Of a stretch of DNA of 64,000 nucleotides, positions 26,153 through 34,860 are shown one piece after another; the stretch's first letter is position 1, and each line of letters begins with the position of its first letter. The translations under genes and the position numbers were made by a program. The stretch comes from Methylocystis sp. IM3 (GTDB taxonomy: Bacteria > Pseudomonadota > Alphaproteobacteria > Rhizobiales > Beijerinckiaceae), in the NCBI RefSeq assembly GCF_038070105.1, contig NZ_JBBPBZ010000006.1:91114-155113 (forward strand). The letters are read 5' to 3'. The notes beneath the pieces are model-generated. The model was not told the DNA's origin, did no database searches, and was given only the letters and a program-made list of their open reading frames with translations.

Positions 26153-27274
26153 TCACCTCGGCGCCCGGCAGGGGCGCGGGGCAACCCGGACGTGGCGCGG
26201 CCGCCCGGAGTCGACCGTGATGTCGGCGACGCCGAATTGGCCGATCGTCCAGGCGTTTGTCAGAAGGTGCGCCGTTGGTTCCGCCACAGTAAAGGTCGAA
26301 GGGCCTGTCGCGAGCGCGAGCGGCGCCAGCAATTGATCAGACAGAAAGGGCTCGACCGCCGCCCCCGAAACATGGTGCTCGAAGAAGGCGGCGACCGCCG
26401 CATCCGCGACGGCCTCGGATGGCTTCCCCAATCGACCGAGCGCGGAAAAGCTTACCGCCAACGCCTCATACTCGGCGGTCAGAAATATGCCGGCTCCCGG
26501 GCAAGCGGCGCTAACGCATCGCGCCTTGATGTCGACCGGGACGCCAAGCGCGCAGAGCGACTCCCGCGCCCGGTCGGCCATGCGCTGCGGAATGTGTTCC
26601 GGAAGGTTCGCCGCGGCGGCGCGACCGGCGATGCGCCGCAAGGGACCGCGCCGGACCAGCGTGAGCGGCATCGGCGGGTTTGCGCCGCGCTCCACCCGCG
26701 CCGGAGCGATCCGACACGCCACTTCGCCGCCGCCCGCCGGGCGCCAGCCCCAACGGTTCAGTTGGGCGTCGAAGCAAAAGCCCATTTGTCGCAACGCCGG
26801 CAAATAGGAATTGGCAAAGTGGTCGAAGGGCGGCGACAAGTCGACATGCGTTCCCCCACGCGCCAGCAAGGTGGAGGCGCCCTCGGCAAGCGCCAGCGGA
26901 AGAACGAGCGTTTGAAGGATGAGAGTCACCGAGCCGGCGCTGCCGCGTTCCGCTGTTGCGGCGACGTCGAAAACGTAATCGCCGCTCCTTCCGGCGTGGC
27001 CGGGAGCGAAGGTGAACTCGGTCGAGCCAAGCGCGTCTCCGGAAACAGCCGCGCCACTGATCGCCGCCGCCGCTCTCACCGCCGCAAGATGTTGCGGGCG
27101 CAGGCCGGGATTGCGTCGGTTGGCGCGGATGTTTTCGAGGCGAAAGCCGCGCGCCGTCACGATCGAGAGACTGAGCGCGGTCCTCAAAATCTGGCCGCCG
27201 CCTTCGCCGTGCGAGCCATCGATGACGCGAAGTTCCGCCGGCCATATCCCGTGTGCAGAACCACCAGCTGGCAA
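26153..27274 (-). CDS. rtcA: RNA 3'-terminal phosphate cyclase
   Basis: 373 residues. VIDGSHGEGGGQILRTALSL is the canonical start of RtcA, RPQHLAAVRAAA follows, and PTAHLLTN has the nucleophilic His336 that is adenylated. The enzyme uses ATP to convert RNA 3'-phosphate to 2',3'-cyclic phosphate. No rtcB ligase or rtcR regulator is seen nearby, so the usual rtcBA operon is not present. The convergent THUMP protein and the ThpR cyclic phosphodiesterase form an alternative neighbourhood in which a cyclic end is made (RtcA) and opened (ThpR). Confidence 0.93.
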   Translation of the reverse strand: MPAGGSAHGIWPAELRVIDGSHGEGGGQILRTALSLSIVTARGFRLENIRANRRNPGLRPQHLAAVRAAAAISGAAVSGDALGSTEFTFAPGHAGRSGDYVFDVAATAERGSAGSVTLILQTLVLPLALAEGASTLLARGGTHVDLSPPFDHFANSYLPALRQMGFCFDAQLNRWGWRPAGGGEVACRIAPARVERGANPPMPLTLVRRGPLRRIAGRAAAANLPEHIPQRMADRARESLCALGVPVDIKARCVSAACPGAGIFLTAEYEALAVSFSALGRLGKPSEAVADAAVAAFFEHHVSGAAVEPFLSDQLLAPLALATGPSTFTVAEPTAHLLTNAWTIGQFGVADITVDSGRPRHVRVAPRPCRAPR

Positions 27275-27280
27275 GACTGT

Positions 27281-27481
27281 TTATTCCTCGAAGATCGGGG
27301 ACTCCGTTTCGTCGGTTTCGAGCTGTTCGACTGGCTCGTTCCCCGTCTCGGGAAGCTCCCGCTCCACATCCGCCATTTCTGTTTCGATGAGTTTCGGAGC
27401 CTCGTCTTCGCCTTCTGAATAGGCATCGGGCCGCTTCGGCTTTCTGGGCCCGCGCATGTCCGTTGTCGCTTCTCGCCACAT
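27281..27481 (-). CDS. Small acidic protein of unknown function upstream of rtcA
   Basis: 66 residues, strongly acidic in the second half (ETEMADVERELPETGNEPVE). No domain recognised. It ends 6 bp before the rtcA start and would be co-transcribed with it. A GAGG precedes the ATG at about 7 bp. The acidic, repeat-poor composition is not that of a chance frame in GC-rich DNA, but coding status rests on position and composition alone. Confidence 0.45.
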   Translation of the reverse strand: MWREATTDMRGPRKPKRPDAYSEGEDEAPKLIETEMADVERELPETGNEPVEQLETDETESPIFEE

Positions 27482-27666
27482 GGGATGACCTCGTTGCTTT
27501 CATTTGCGGCGTTTGCGCCTAAGGGACTAGCATACCAACAATCAGGCGACGTGAGAAATGAAGCCCCTCGATCCGCTCGACCTATGGCGTTGGCGTGCCT
27601 TGTAGCTTGCGCCCGCGCCCTCGGGCGCGTGTTTCCGTTTTGGCCGGGCCGGCCTATCATCCCGGC

Positions 27667-27981
27667 ATGACGAGGCGAAACTGGCGCCGGACCTCATTCA
27701 AGCGGCCTGATGGAACAGCGGGCGTCGCCAGGAACGACTGGACGTTATCCGACGACGCCGGCCGCGCGCTCGCCCGCATCTACCGCTACCTCTACGGCGC
27801 CAACGCGGGGCGCTGGTTTTGGATGGTCCTGATCGCGCCGGATGGCACGCCCTTCAATGCCGGGTCAGGTTTTGCGGCGACGGAGGCAGAAGCCCGCGAG
27901 ATCTGCGAAGCCATGATCCCGCCCGGCGTTCAGGAGCGCGGCTCCTGTTGCGACGAGGGTGGCGAACCGGGCGTCGAATAG
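27667..27981 (+). CDS. Hypothetical small protein
   Basis: 104 residues from the ATG at 27667. The pattern (WTLSDDAGRALARIYRYLYG, then GRWFWMVLIAPDGTPFNAG and TEAEAREICEAMIP) is that of a real compact alpha/beta protein with conserved aromatic residues. It resembles conserved hypothetical proteins from rhizobial plasmids, but I cannot name a family. It stands alone between the divergently oriented rtcA group and the glycosidase. Confidence 0.55.
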   Translation: MTRRNWRRTSFKRPDGTAGVARNDWTLSDDAGRALARIYRYLYGANAGRWFWMVLIAPDGTPFNAGSGFAATEAEAREICEAMIPPGVQERGSCCDEGGEPGVE

Positions 27982-28336
27982 AACCGGCATGGCGCGCATG
28001 GCTGCGATACGCATGAGTATCTCGGCGCTCCTCGCTCTGCCTGGCGCGCATGGGGCCTCGTTCAGTTCGCGGCTAACGAGTTCTGGCCGCCAGCCGAAAA
28101 CAGCACGACCGTGCCAGGCGGCGGTGTAAGATCCCCTGACCCATTCGAAACGAGCTCCTATCAAATTATAGGGTGATCGCTCGAGACCACGTGAGCACAA
28201 GCTTGAACTTTTACTGAGCGCTGCATAAAAGCTAACGCCGCGAGGCGAGCATTCATCGAGCCCCGGCCTCTTCGGCAGAGACAAAATCGGAAATGGTTGT
28301 TAGGTTCGGGTCGAACTAACGCCCCAAATAAGCGCT
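27982..28336. other. Intergenic region upstream of the discoidin glycosidase
   Basis: No gene supported. It presumably carries the promoter of the large glycosidase gene. AT content rises around 28150-28220. No clear operator or terminator was identified. Confidence 0.35.
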
Positions 28337-31207
28337 GTGAACGTCCCGCCCAAACATCAGTGGAGAATCACGGCCAGCAGCGGCGATCCGCGGCTTGCTA
28401 CCGACGATAATTATACGACGTCGTGGCCCGTGGGAGCCACCAGGACCTGGCTGGAAATCGATCTGGGCGAAAGAGCCATCCTCGGCGGGCTCGAAGTTTA
28501 TTGGGGCCAGCAGGCCCCGATCATATATGGGTTCGAAGCCTCGCTCGACGGCAAAATCTGGGCGCATCTGTGCCGCACGCGCCATGGCGAAGGCGGGCAG
28601 GAAATCTTCGCTTTCCCGCCAACCCCGGTTCGCTTCCTGCGATGGACATGTGACGATCGGGGACCGGCGCGGTCGCTCGAAATCATCGAGATCAATCTCT
28701 ACGATCCCGCCAATGCTCCATTGGTTGCCGAGGAAGGACGCGTCGCAGCGCTTGGGCATGCGCCCGTGACGCTCCGCGCTGGGGAGAGCATTACGGTTGA
28801 CTTCGGTTATCCCCGCTTCCCGCTGGGCGCGCTTATCGCGTGGGGAAAGACTTATGGAACGGATTTCTCCGCCTCTCTCTCGGATGATGGCGTCAACTTT
28901 CGCACTGTGGGCCGCATCACGCTCGGCAGCGGCGGCAGCGATAGCTTCTGGTGGCGCTCCACGATCGCTCGCCACTTCCGCCTGACTGTTCACGAGACCA
29001 GCTCGCCCGAGGGCGCCGTCGTCATCGAACTCAAACTTCGCGTCCTCAACAAGGACCGCATGCCCATCGGACAATTGGAACGCGGCGCTCGGGCGGGGCG
29101 TACCGATCTTTACCCACAGGCGCTTCTGGGGCGCCAGGTGTATTGGACCGTGGTGGGGGAAACAGATCATACCGAGGAAGCGCTCTTCGACGAATATGGA
29201 AACCTCGAACCGAAAGCCCGAGCGCCTCAAATCACGCCCTTGCTCCGGCTAAGCGGGCTCTTGCAGGGCGCCCCCGCCAGCGACGCCGTCAGCCAATCCC
29301 TTGCCGAAGGGTCGCTGCCGATCCCGCGCGTGGTCTGGTCCCTCCATGGCGTCGAGCTCGTCGCAACAGCTCTCGCCGATGCGGGGGAAGCGCTGGTCGA
29401 ATACCGCGTCACCAATCGCGGCAGCTCTTTGCAGGAGGGCGCGCTCGTCCTCGCGGTGCGCCCTGTCCAGATCAATCCATACTGGCAACATGGCGGCCAC
29501 GCGGCCATCAACGCCATCGCCGTCGATGGCCGGGAGGTCTGGGTCAACGATAAAGTATTTTTCGCGGTTTCACGCGAGCCCGACGTCGTCTCGATCGCGG
29601 ACTTCGATGACGGCGACGTCGTGAGACTGATCGGGACTGCGCCCGAAGAGACCGCTCGGAGCCTTCGGTCGGACTCCGGGCTGCTCAGCGCCGCCTGCGA
29701 GTTCGGCTTTCGACTCGCACCGGGGGACACTCTCGCCGTCGTCATGTCGTCGCCGATGCGGGACAAGGTCACGCCACGACCGGACGTGGACTTCGACGCT
29801 GTTTACGATAACGTCCTACGATTCTGGCGGGAGAAAATCGGGCCGCGAAAGATCACGGTCGGGGACCGGGAAGTCAGCGACACAGTCGAAGCGCAAACCT
29901 CGTATATTCTCGTCAACGCAACGGACCATGCTTTTAAGCCCGGTCCCCGAAATTACGACCGCACCTGGATTCGCGACGGCGCATCGCAAGCGCTTGCCCT
30001 GCTCTGGGCCGGCTTGGCAGAAGAGGCCAAAGCCTACGTCATCTGGTACGCCAAACGTATTTATGAAAACGGCATGGTGCCGCCGATTCTCGAAATCGAT
30101 GGCGGCGTCTATCGCGGCTATGGGAGCGACATCGAGTTTGATTCACAGGGCGAGTTTGTCGGAATCGCCGCGGACGTTTACCGCACCACCCGCGACCGCG
30201 ACTTCCTCGACGCAATTTTCGATGCGGTCGTTCGGGCGACAAATTTCATTGAGGAGCTTTGCGCAAGGACGAATGTGCTACATGGGCCGGCGTCGCGGTT
30301 CCATGGCCTCCTGCCTCCCTCCATCAGTCATGAGGGCTACAGCAAACCTTCCTACAGCTACTGGGACAATTATTTCGCCTTGAGCGCCTGGCGAAATTGC
30401 GAGTATCTCGCCAGGCAGATCGGCGACACGGCTATAGCGGCGCATGCGAAAGCGAAGGGGGCGGAGTTCGCCGCAAATCTCGCGCGCTCGATACGCATGA
30501 CCACCGAAGACCTGGGCACGGGCGTGATCCATGGCTCCGCCGATCGTGAGGACGTCGATCCAACCTCGACCTCCATCGCCTTCGAGCCCTGCCGAGTGGA
30601 AGACGTGCTGCCGACTGAATTCGTTCAGGTGACATATGATATTTCCGCAGCCCGCATCAAGCTGTTCGGCAAGCCTGACTTCGAGGGATCCTATCCGCCG
30701 TACGCGATACGGAACCTCAACGCCTTCGTGTCCTTGGGTCGTTTTGAAGATGCGTTTCGACTATTGTCGGCCGCGCTCGCCTGCCGACGGCCGAGCGGCT
30801 GGCGAGAGTCGGCCGAGGTTGCCTGGGCGGCGCCGCGATCGCCGGATTACATTGGCGACATGCCGCACAGCTGGGTCGGCGCGGAGTTCGCTACCGCGAT
30901 CCGCCGCATGCTGTTGCGGGAAAATGGAGCGACGCTCGAATTGTTCCGTGCCGTCCCCGACTCCTGGTGGCAGGGTGAAGGGATCACGCTGCGCGATCTG
31001 CCAACCACCTTCGGCGTTGTCAATCTGAGAGCGCAGCGCGGGCCATCTTGCGCAATGGTGGACATGACGCTTACGGGGCCAGCGCCAGAAAGAATCACCG
31101 TCCGATATCCGGGCGTGAAGCAAGCGCGAGCCGATGGAAAGCGCTGCGAAATCGAAGATGACGTCATCTCAGTGTCCGCCATGACCAGGCTCGTGATCGA
31201 CTTCTGA
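28337..31207 (+). CDS. Discoidin-domain (alpha/alpha)6-toroid glycoside hydrolase-like protein
   Basis: 956 residues. Residues 1-120 resemble a discoidin/F5-8 type C carbohydrate-binding domain (WRITASSGDPRLATDDNYTT and WLEIDLG), and a second such domain is likely at 150-240. A beta-sandwich linker follows, and from about 520 a toroid catalytic domain with YDRTWIRDGASQALALLWAG and YSYWDNYFALSAW, as in GH15/GH63/GH94-type folds. The usual catalytic acids cannot be assigned by eye. No signal peptide, so it is probably cytosolic, which is unusual for discoidin-tagged hydrolases. It opens a carbohydrate region that includes GH13, GH3 and a ROK kinase. Confidence 0.75.
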   Translation: MNVPPKHQWRITASSGDPRLATDDNYTTSWPVGATRTWLEIDLGERAILGGLEVYWGQQAPIIYGFEASLDGKIWAHLCRTRHGEGGQEIFAFPPTPVRFLRWTCDDRGPARSLEIIEINLYDPANAPLVAEEGRVAALGHAPVTLRAGESITVDFGYPRFPLGALIAWGKTYGTDFSASLSDDGVNFRTVGRITLGSGGSDSFWWRSTIARHFRLTVHETSSPEGAVVIELKLRVLNKDRMPIGQLERGARAGRTDLYPQALLGRQVYWTVVGETDHTEEALFDEYGNLEPKARAPQITPLLRLSGLLQGAPASDAVSQSLAEGSLPIPRVVWSLHGVELVATALADAGEALVEYRVTNRGSSLQEGALVLAVRPVQINPYWQHGGHAAINAIAVDGREVWVNDKVFFAVSREPDVVSIADFDDGDVVRLIGTAPEETARSLRSDSGLLSAACEFGFRLAPGDTLAVVMSSPMRDKVTPRPDVDFDAVYDNVLRFWREKIGPRKITVGDREVSDTVEAQTSYILVNATDHAFKPGPRNYDRTWIRDGASQALALLWAGLAEEAKAYVIWYAKRIYENGMVPPILEIDGGVYRGYGSDIEFDSQGEFVGIAADVYRTTRDRDFLDAIFDAVVRATNFIEELCARTNVLHGPASRFHGLLPPSISHEGYSKPSYSYWDNYFALSAWRNCEYLARQIGDTAIAAHAKAKGAEFAANLARSIRMTTEDLGTGVIHGSADREDVDPTSTSIAFEPCRVEDVLPTEFVQVTYDISAARIKLFGKPDFEGSYPPYAIRNLNAFVSLGRFEDAFRLLSAALACRRPSGWRESAEVAWAAPRSPDYIGDMPHSWVGAEFATAIRRMLLRENGATLELFRAVPDSWWQGEGITLRDLPTTFGVVNLRAQRGPSCAMVDMTLTGPAPERITVRYPGVKQARADGKRCEIEDDVISVSAMTRLVIDF

Positions 31208-31267
31208 CGCCACCCGCCGATCGGCGCTTGGCGCTTGGCTTGCTACGGTTGGACAGGGGCAAATCCT

Positions 31268-33037
31268 TCACGAGCCACTGCCTCCACTTCGCGGCTTGGC
31301 CCTGCGGCCCGGGCGGCTTCGCCGTTGCAGCGTTTCCATGAGCGTCGACAAGGGACGCGTATTTATCACATCTTCACGCTCTAGCCAGCCACGCCGCGCC
31401 TGATCAACGCCGAAGCGCATGCAGTCCAGGCCAAAGACGGAATGCGCGTCCGTCGAAATCGCCACTTTGACGCCGATCATTTTCGCCATGTGGGCGTGCA
31501 CGTCATTGAGATCGAGCCGGTCGGGCGCGGCGTTGATCTCCATCACGCAGCCGCGTGCCCGCGCCGCGCGCAGAATCTGCTCCATGTTGATGTCATAGGC
31601 GTCACGTTCGCCAATCAGACGTCCTGTTGGATGACCGATGATCGAGACGTGCGGATTCTCCATGGCGCGAAGCACGCGCTCGGTCTGCGCGTCGCGCGGG
31701 AGGTCAAATTTGTAATGCACCGACGCCACCACAATATCGAGTCGCTCGAGAATCTTGTCCGGCAGATCGAGGCCGCCATCCGCCAATATGTCGACTTCGA
31801 CGCCTTTGAGAAGGGTAATGCCTTGCAGCTTCGCGTTGAGGTCGTCGATCTCGCCGATCTGCCGCATCAATCGCTCCGGGGTGAGCCCATGCGCGACAGT
31901 AACGCGACGACTATGGTCGGTCAGCGCCAGATAGGCGTAACCGCGTGCCTGCGCCGCGATCGCCATCTCCTCGATCGACGCCACCCCGTCCGTCCAGTCG
32001 GAATGCACATGGAGATCGCCGCGAATGTCGCTCAGGGAAACAAGTTCCGGCAAAGCCTTCTTTTCGGCCAGTTCGACTTCGCCGCGATCCTCGCGCAACT
32101 CGGGTGGCACGAAGGCGAGCCTGAGCTTTTTGTAGATCTCTTCTTCGCTGACGCCGGCGATGCGCCTGTCGCCGTCGAACAGGCCATACTCGTTGAGTTT
32201 CCATCCGCGCGCATTGGCGAGATTGCGCAGCGCGATGTTGTGAGCCTTTGACCCGGTGAAATACATCAACGCCGCGCCATAGCTTTCATCCGCAACGACG
32301 CGGAGATCGACCTGCAGCCCCGAGCGCAATCTGACCGTCGTACGTGTCGGTCCATGCGCCAGCACCTGGGCTGTATTCTCATAAGCAGCGAGCCGGTCGC
32401 CAACGGCGGGGCCCGCTTCTGCCGTCGCCAATATGTCGAGATCGCCGACGGTCTCCTGACGGCGGCGAAAGCTGCCAGCCGCGACAAGGCGCTTGCAGAG
32501 CTTGCCGCGCGCGAGCCAGTCGAGAAGCGCCTTCGCCTCCGCTTCGGCGACTGGAAGCTTGAATCTCCCTGTCGCCGTCTTCGGCTTTGCAAGCGCGTCG
32601 AGAATGCTATGCTCCATCTTGGGCCCGAAGCCGCGCAGTTCCTGCAAGCGGCCGGCTTTCGCCGCGCGGCGCAGGTCGTCGAGAGAACTCACGCCCAGCT
32701 CGTCGAAGAGAAGCCTGACGCGCTTGGGGCCCATCCCTGGAATCTCGAGCAGCTTCGCGAGCCCTCCGGGCATTTCGCGTTTGAGCTTTTCGAGGAGCGT
32801 GAATTTGCCCTTTTTGACAATGTCGGCGATTTTCCCTGCGAGATCCTCCCCGACGCCGGGCAGCTCTGAAAGCTCTTCACCTGAACCCAGCATCGCGGAG
32901 GCGCTTGTCGGCAGGCTCTCGATCGTGCGCGCGGCGCGGCGATAGGCTCTGATCCGGAACGGGTTGTCGCCCTTGATCTCCAGAAGCTCCGCCGCCTGAT
33001 CGAACATCGCGGCGATTTCAGCGTTTTGAACCGGCAT
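31268..33037 (-). CDS. polX: DNA polymerase/3'-5' exonuclease PolX
   Basis: 589 residues from the ATG at 33037, which has GAGGGCAG upstream; the frame runs back to 33130. The N-terminal helix-hairpin-helix part (LPGVGEDLAGKIADIV, IPGMGPKRVRLLFDELG) and the X-family nucleotidyltransferase core (GSFRRRQETVGDLDIL with the metal Asp pair) are followed by a PHP exonuclease domain (GDLHVHSDWTDG, LALTDHS, IGHPTGR, ISTDAHS). Role: gap filling and end processing in base-excision and double-strand-break repair. It is divergent from the topoisomerase VI operon with only 149 bp between starts. Confidence 0.95.
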   Translation of the reverse strand: MPVQNAEIAAMFDQAAELLEIKGDNPFRIRAYRRAARTIESLPTSASAMLGSGEELSELPGVGEDLAGKIADIVKKGKFTLLEKLKREMPGGLAKLLEIPGMGPKRVRLLFDELGVSSLDDLRRAAKAGRLQELRGFGPKMEHSILDALAKPKTATGRFKLPVAEAEAKALLDWLARGKLCKRLVAAGSFRRRQETVGDLDILATAEAGPAVGDRLAAYENTAQVLAHGPTRTTVRLRSGLQVDLRVVADESYGAALMYFTGSKAHNIALRNLANARGWKLNEYGLFDGDRRIAGVSEEEIYKKLRLAFVPPELREDRGEVELAEKKALPELVSLSDIRGDLHVHSDWTDGVASIEEMAIAAQARGYAYLALTDHSRRVTVAHGLTPERLMRQIGEIDDLNAKLQGITLLKGVEVDILADGGLDLPDKILERLDIVVASVHYKFDLPRDAQTERVLRAMENPHVSIIGHPTGRLIGERDAYDINMEQILRAARARGCVMEINAAPDRLDLNDVHAHMAKMIGVKVAISTDAHSVFGLDCMRFGVDQARRGWLEREDVINTRPLSTLMETLQRRSRPGRRAKPRSGGSGS

Positions 33038-33186
33038 TCTGCCCTCGCCCGGTCGAGCGCATGAATCGACAATAAGCGCGCTGTCATGGCTTTGCGAGAT
33101 TTTTTGCAGCGCCTTTACATTGAGCGGCAACCCGCTAGGCTCGGTTTTGGACAGGCGTATGCGACGCTACTCCACCCGTGAGACAA

Positions 33187-34860
33187 ATGTCCGATCGACA
33201 GGCGGCGGCGGCGACCGCTCAGGAAATGGCCGGCAGGCAGAAAGAAATCTCCGTTTCGGAGTTCTTTCTCAAGAACCGCCATCTGCTCGGCTTCGATACG
33301 CCAGCCAAGTCCCTGGTGACCGCCGTCAAAGAGGCGGTCGACAATGCCCTTGACGCCTGCGAGGAAGCCGGTGTGCTGCCGGAGATCACGGTCGAGGTGC
33401 GGGGGCGTTTCGAGCGGTCATGGGTCGCGGTCGAGGACAATGGCCCCGGCATCGTCGAAAGTCAGATCGCGCGCATTTTCGGCAAGCTGCTTTATGGCTC
33501 GAAATTCCACAAGCTCAGCCAGTCCCGCGGCCAGCAGGGCATGGGAATTTCAGCGGCGGGCATGTATGGCCAGCTGACCGTCGGCAAGCCGCTGCACATC
33601 ATCAGCCGGATCGAAGGCGAGCCGCTGGCCTCCGAGCTCTACGTCTCGATCGACACGGCCAACAACCGCCCCGACATTCATAAGAGAAAACGCATCGCCT
33701 GGAGCCGCCCGCACGGCACGCGGGTTGAGATGGAGTTGGAGGGCGTCGATCAGGGCGGGCCGCATTCTGTCGAGGCCTATCTGAAGCTGACGGCCATCGC
33801 CAATCCGCATGTGTCGATCATTTACAAAGGTCCCCGCGGCAAGGAGCTATTCTTCGCCCGCGCCTGCGACGAGCTTCCGCCCCGGCCAAAGGAAATCAAA
33901 CCCCATCCGGGTGGCGTCGAACTCGGGCGGCTCATTCAGATGCTGAACGGCGCCAAAAGCCGCTCGCTACTCCAGTTCCTGGTCGATGAGTTTTCCTGTG
34001 TCGGCGAAAAGACGGCGCGCGAGATCATCCAGCTCGCAGGCAAGCCGTTGAGCGAGCGCTCCTATCCGGCGCATATCGCCCATGCTCAGGCGAACGCCCT
34101 GCATCGCGCCCTGCAGAAGGCTCGTGTCCAAAAGCCGCGTCCAGATTGCCTCGTCCCGATCGGCGAGGCGCAGCTCCTCGAGGGACTGCGCAAGGAACTG
34201 CCCGCCGAGTTCTATACGGCGGCGACGCGCCCGCCGGCGAGCTACCGGGGCAATCCGTTCCTGGTGGAGGTCGCGATCGCCTTCGCCCGTCCGGGCGAAG
34301 CGGAGATCGACGTCGACGTCGCTTCCGGGCGCATGCGCAAGAAGCAGTCCGCGGAATCAGACCCGGCGCCGCACCTCATCGCACGCAGGGACGAGCCGGT
34401 TCGGCTGCTGCGCTTCGCCAACCGCGTGCCCCTGCTCTATCAGCAGTCAAGCTGCGCCATCACCAAGTCCGTCCTGCAGACCAATTGGCGCGCCTATGGC
34501 CTGCATCAGCCGAAAGGCGCCCTGCCCATCGCCCCGATGGCGATCCTCGTCCATGTCGCCTCGGTCTGGGTTCCTTACACCTCCGAAGCCAAGGAGGCCA
34601 TCGAACCCTACCCTGAGCTTGTCCGGGAGATCAAACTGGGCTTGCAGCAATGCGCGCGGCGTCTGTCGCATTTCCTGCAACGGGAGCGCACTCTGCAGCA
34701 TGAATATGAGCAGCGCGCCTATATCGAGACATACCTGCCGCATATCGGCGTCGCCCTTCAGGAGATCCTTGGGTTGGACGACGGGACCCGCGACGGCGTC
34801 GTCGCGCGGCTCGACGACGCGCTGCATGCGAACCGGGCCGCCAAGAGGCGAAGCTCATGA
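33187..34860 (+). CDS. top6B: DNA topoisomerase VI subunit B
   Basis: 557 residues from the ATG at 33187 (a GTG lies 9 bp upstream). The GHKL ATPase is complete: EAVDNALDACEEAG (N box), VEDNGPGI (G1) and SRGQQGMGISAAGMYGQLT (G2/lid). An H2TH segment follows (DEFSCVGEKTAREIIQLAG), then the transducer domain with NWRAYGLHQPKG. In archaeal enzymes this position is WKxY with a functional Lys; here it is Arg. Subunit B drives ATP-dependent gate closure for DNA strand passage. The gene overlaps top6A by 4 bp. Topoisomerase VI is rare in bacteria. Confidence 0.95.
   Translation: MSDRQAAAATAQEMAGRQKEISVSEFFLKNRHLLGFDTPAKSLVTAVKEAVDNALDACEEAGVLPEITVEVRGRFERSWVAVEDNGPGIVESQIARIFGKLLYGSKFHKLSQSRGQQGMGISAAGMYGQLTVGKPLHIISRIEGEPLASELYVSIDTANNRPDIHKRKRIAWSRPHGTRVEMELEGVDQGGPHSVEAYLKLTAIANPHVSIIYKGPRGKELFFARACDELPPRPKEIKPHPGGVELGRLIQMLNGAKSRSLLQFLVDEFSCVGEKTAREIIQLAGKPLSERSYPAHIAHAQANALHRALQKARVQKPRPDCLVPIGEAQLLEGLRKELPAEFYTAATRPPASYRGNPFLVEVAIAFARPGEAEIDVDVASGRMRKKQSAESDPAPHLIARRDEPVRLLRFANRVPLLYQQSSCAITKSVLQTNWRAYGLHQPKGALPIAPMAILVHVASVWVPYTSEAKEAIEPYPELVREIKLGLQQCARRLSHFLQRERTLQHEYEQRAYIETYLPHIGVALQEILGLDDGTRDGVVARLDDALHANRAAKRRSS

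Noticed and set aside
26042..27418. 458-codon plus-strand frame opposite rtcA
   Set aside because: RtcA is full length with its active-site His on the minus strand; the plus frame is Arg/Gly-rich with no family.
31215..31226. 12-bp palindrome CGCCGATCGGCG between the glycosidase and polX
   Set aside because: Short GC palindromes are expected by chance at this GC content and no T tract follows; not strong enough for a terminator.
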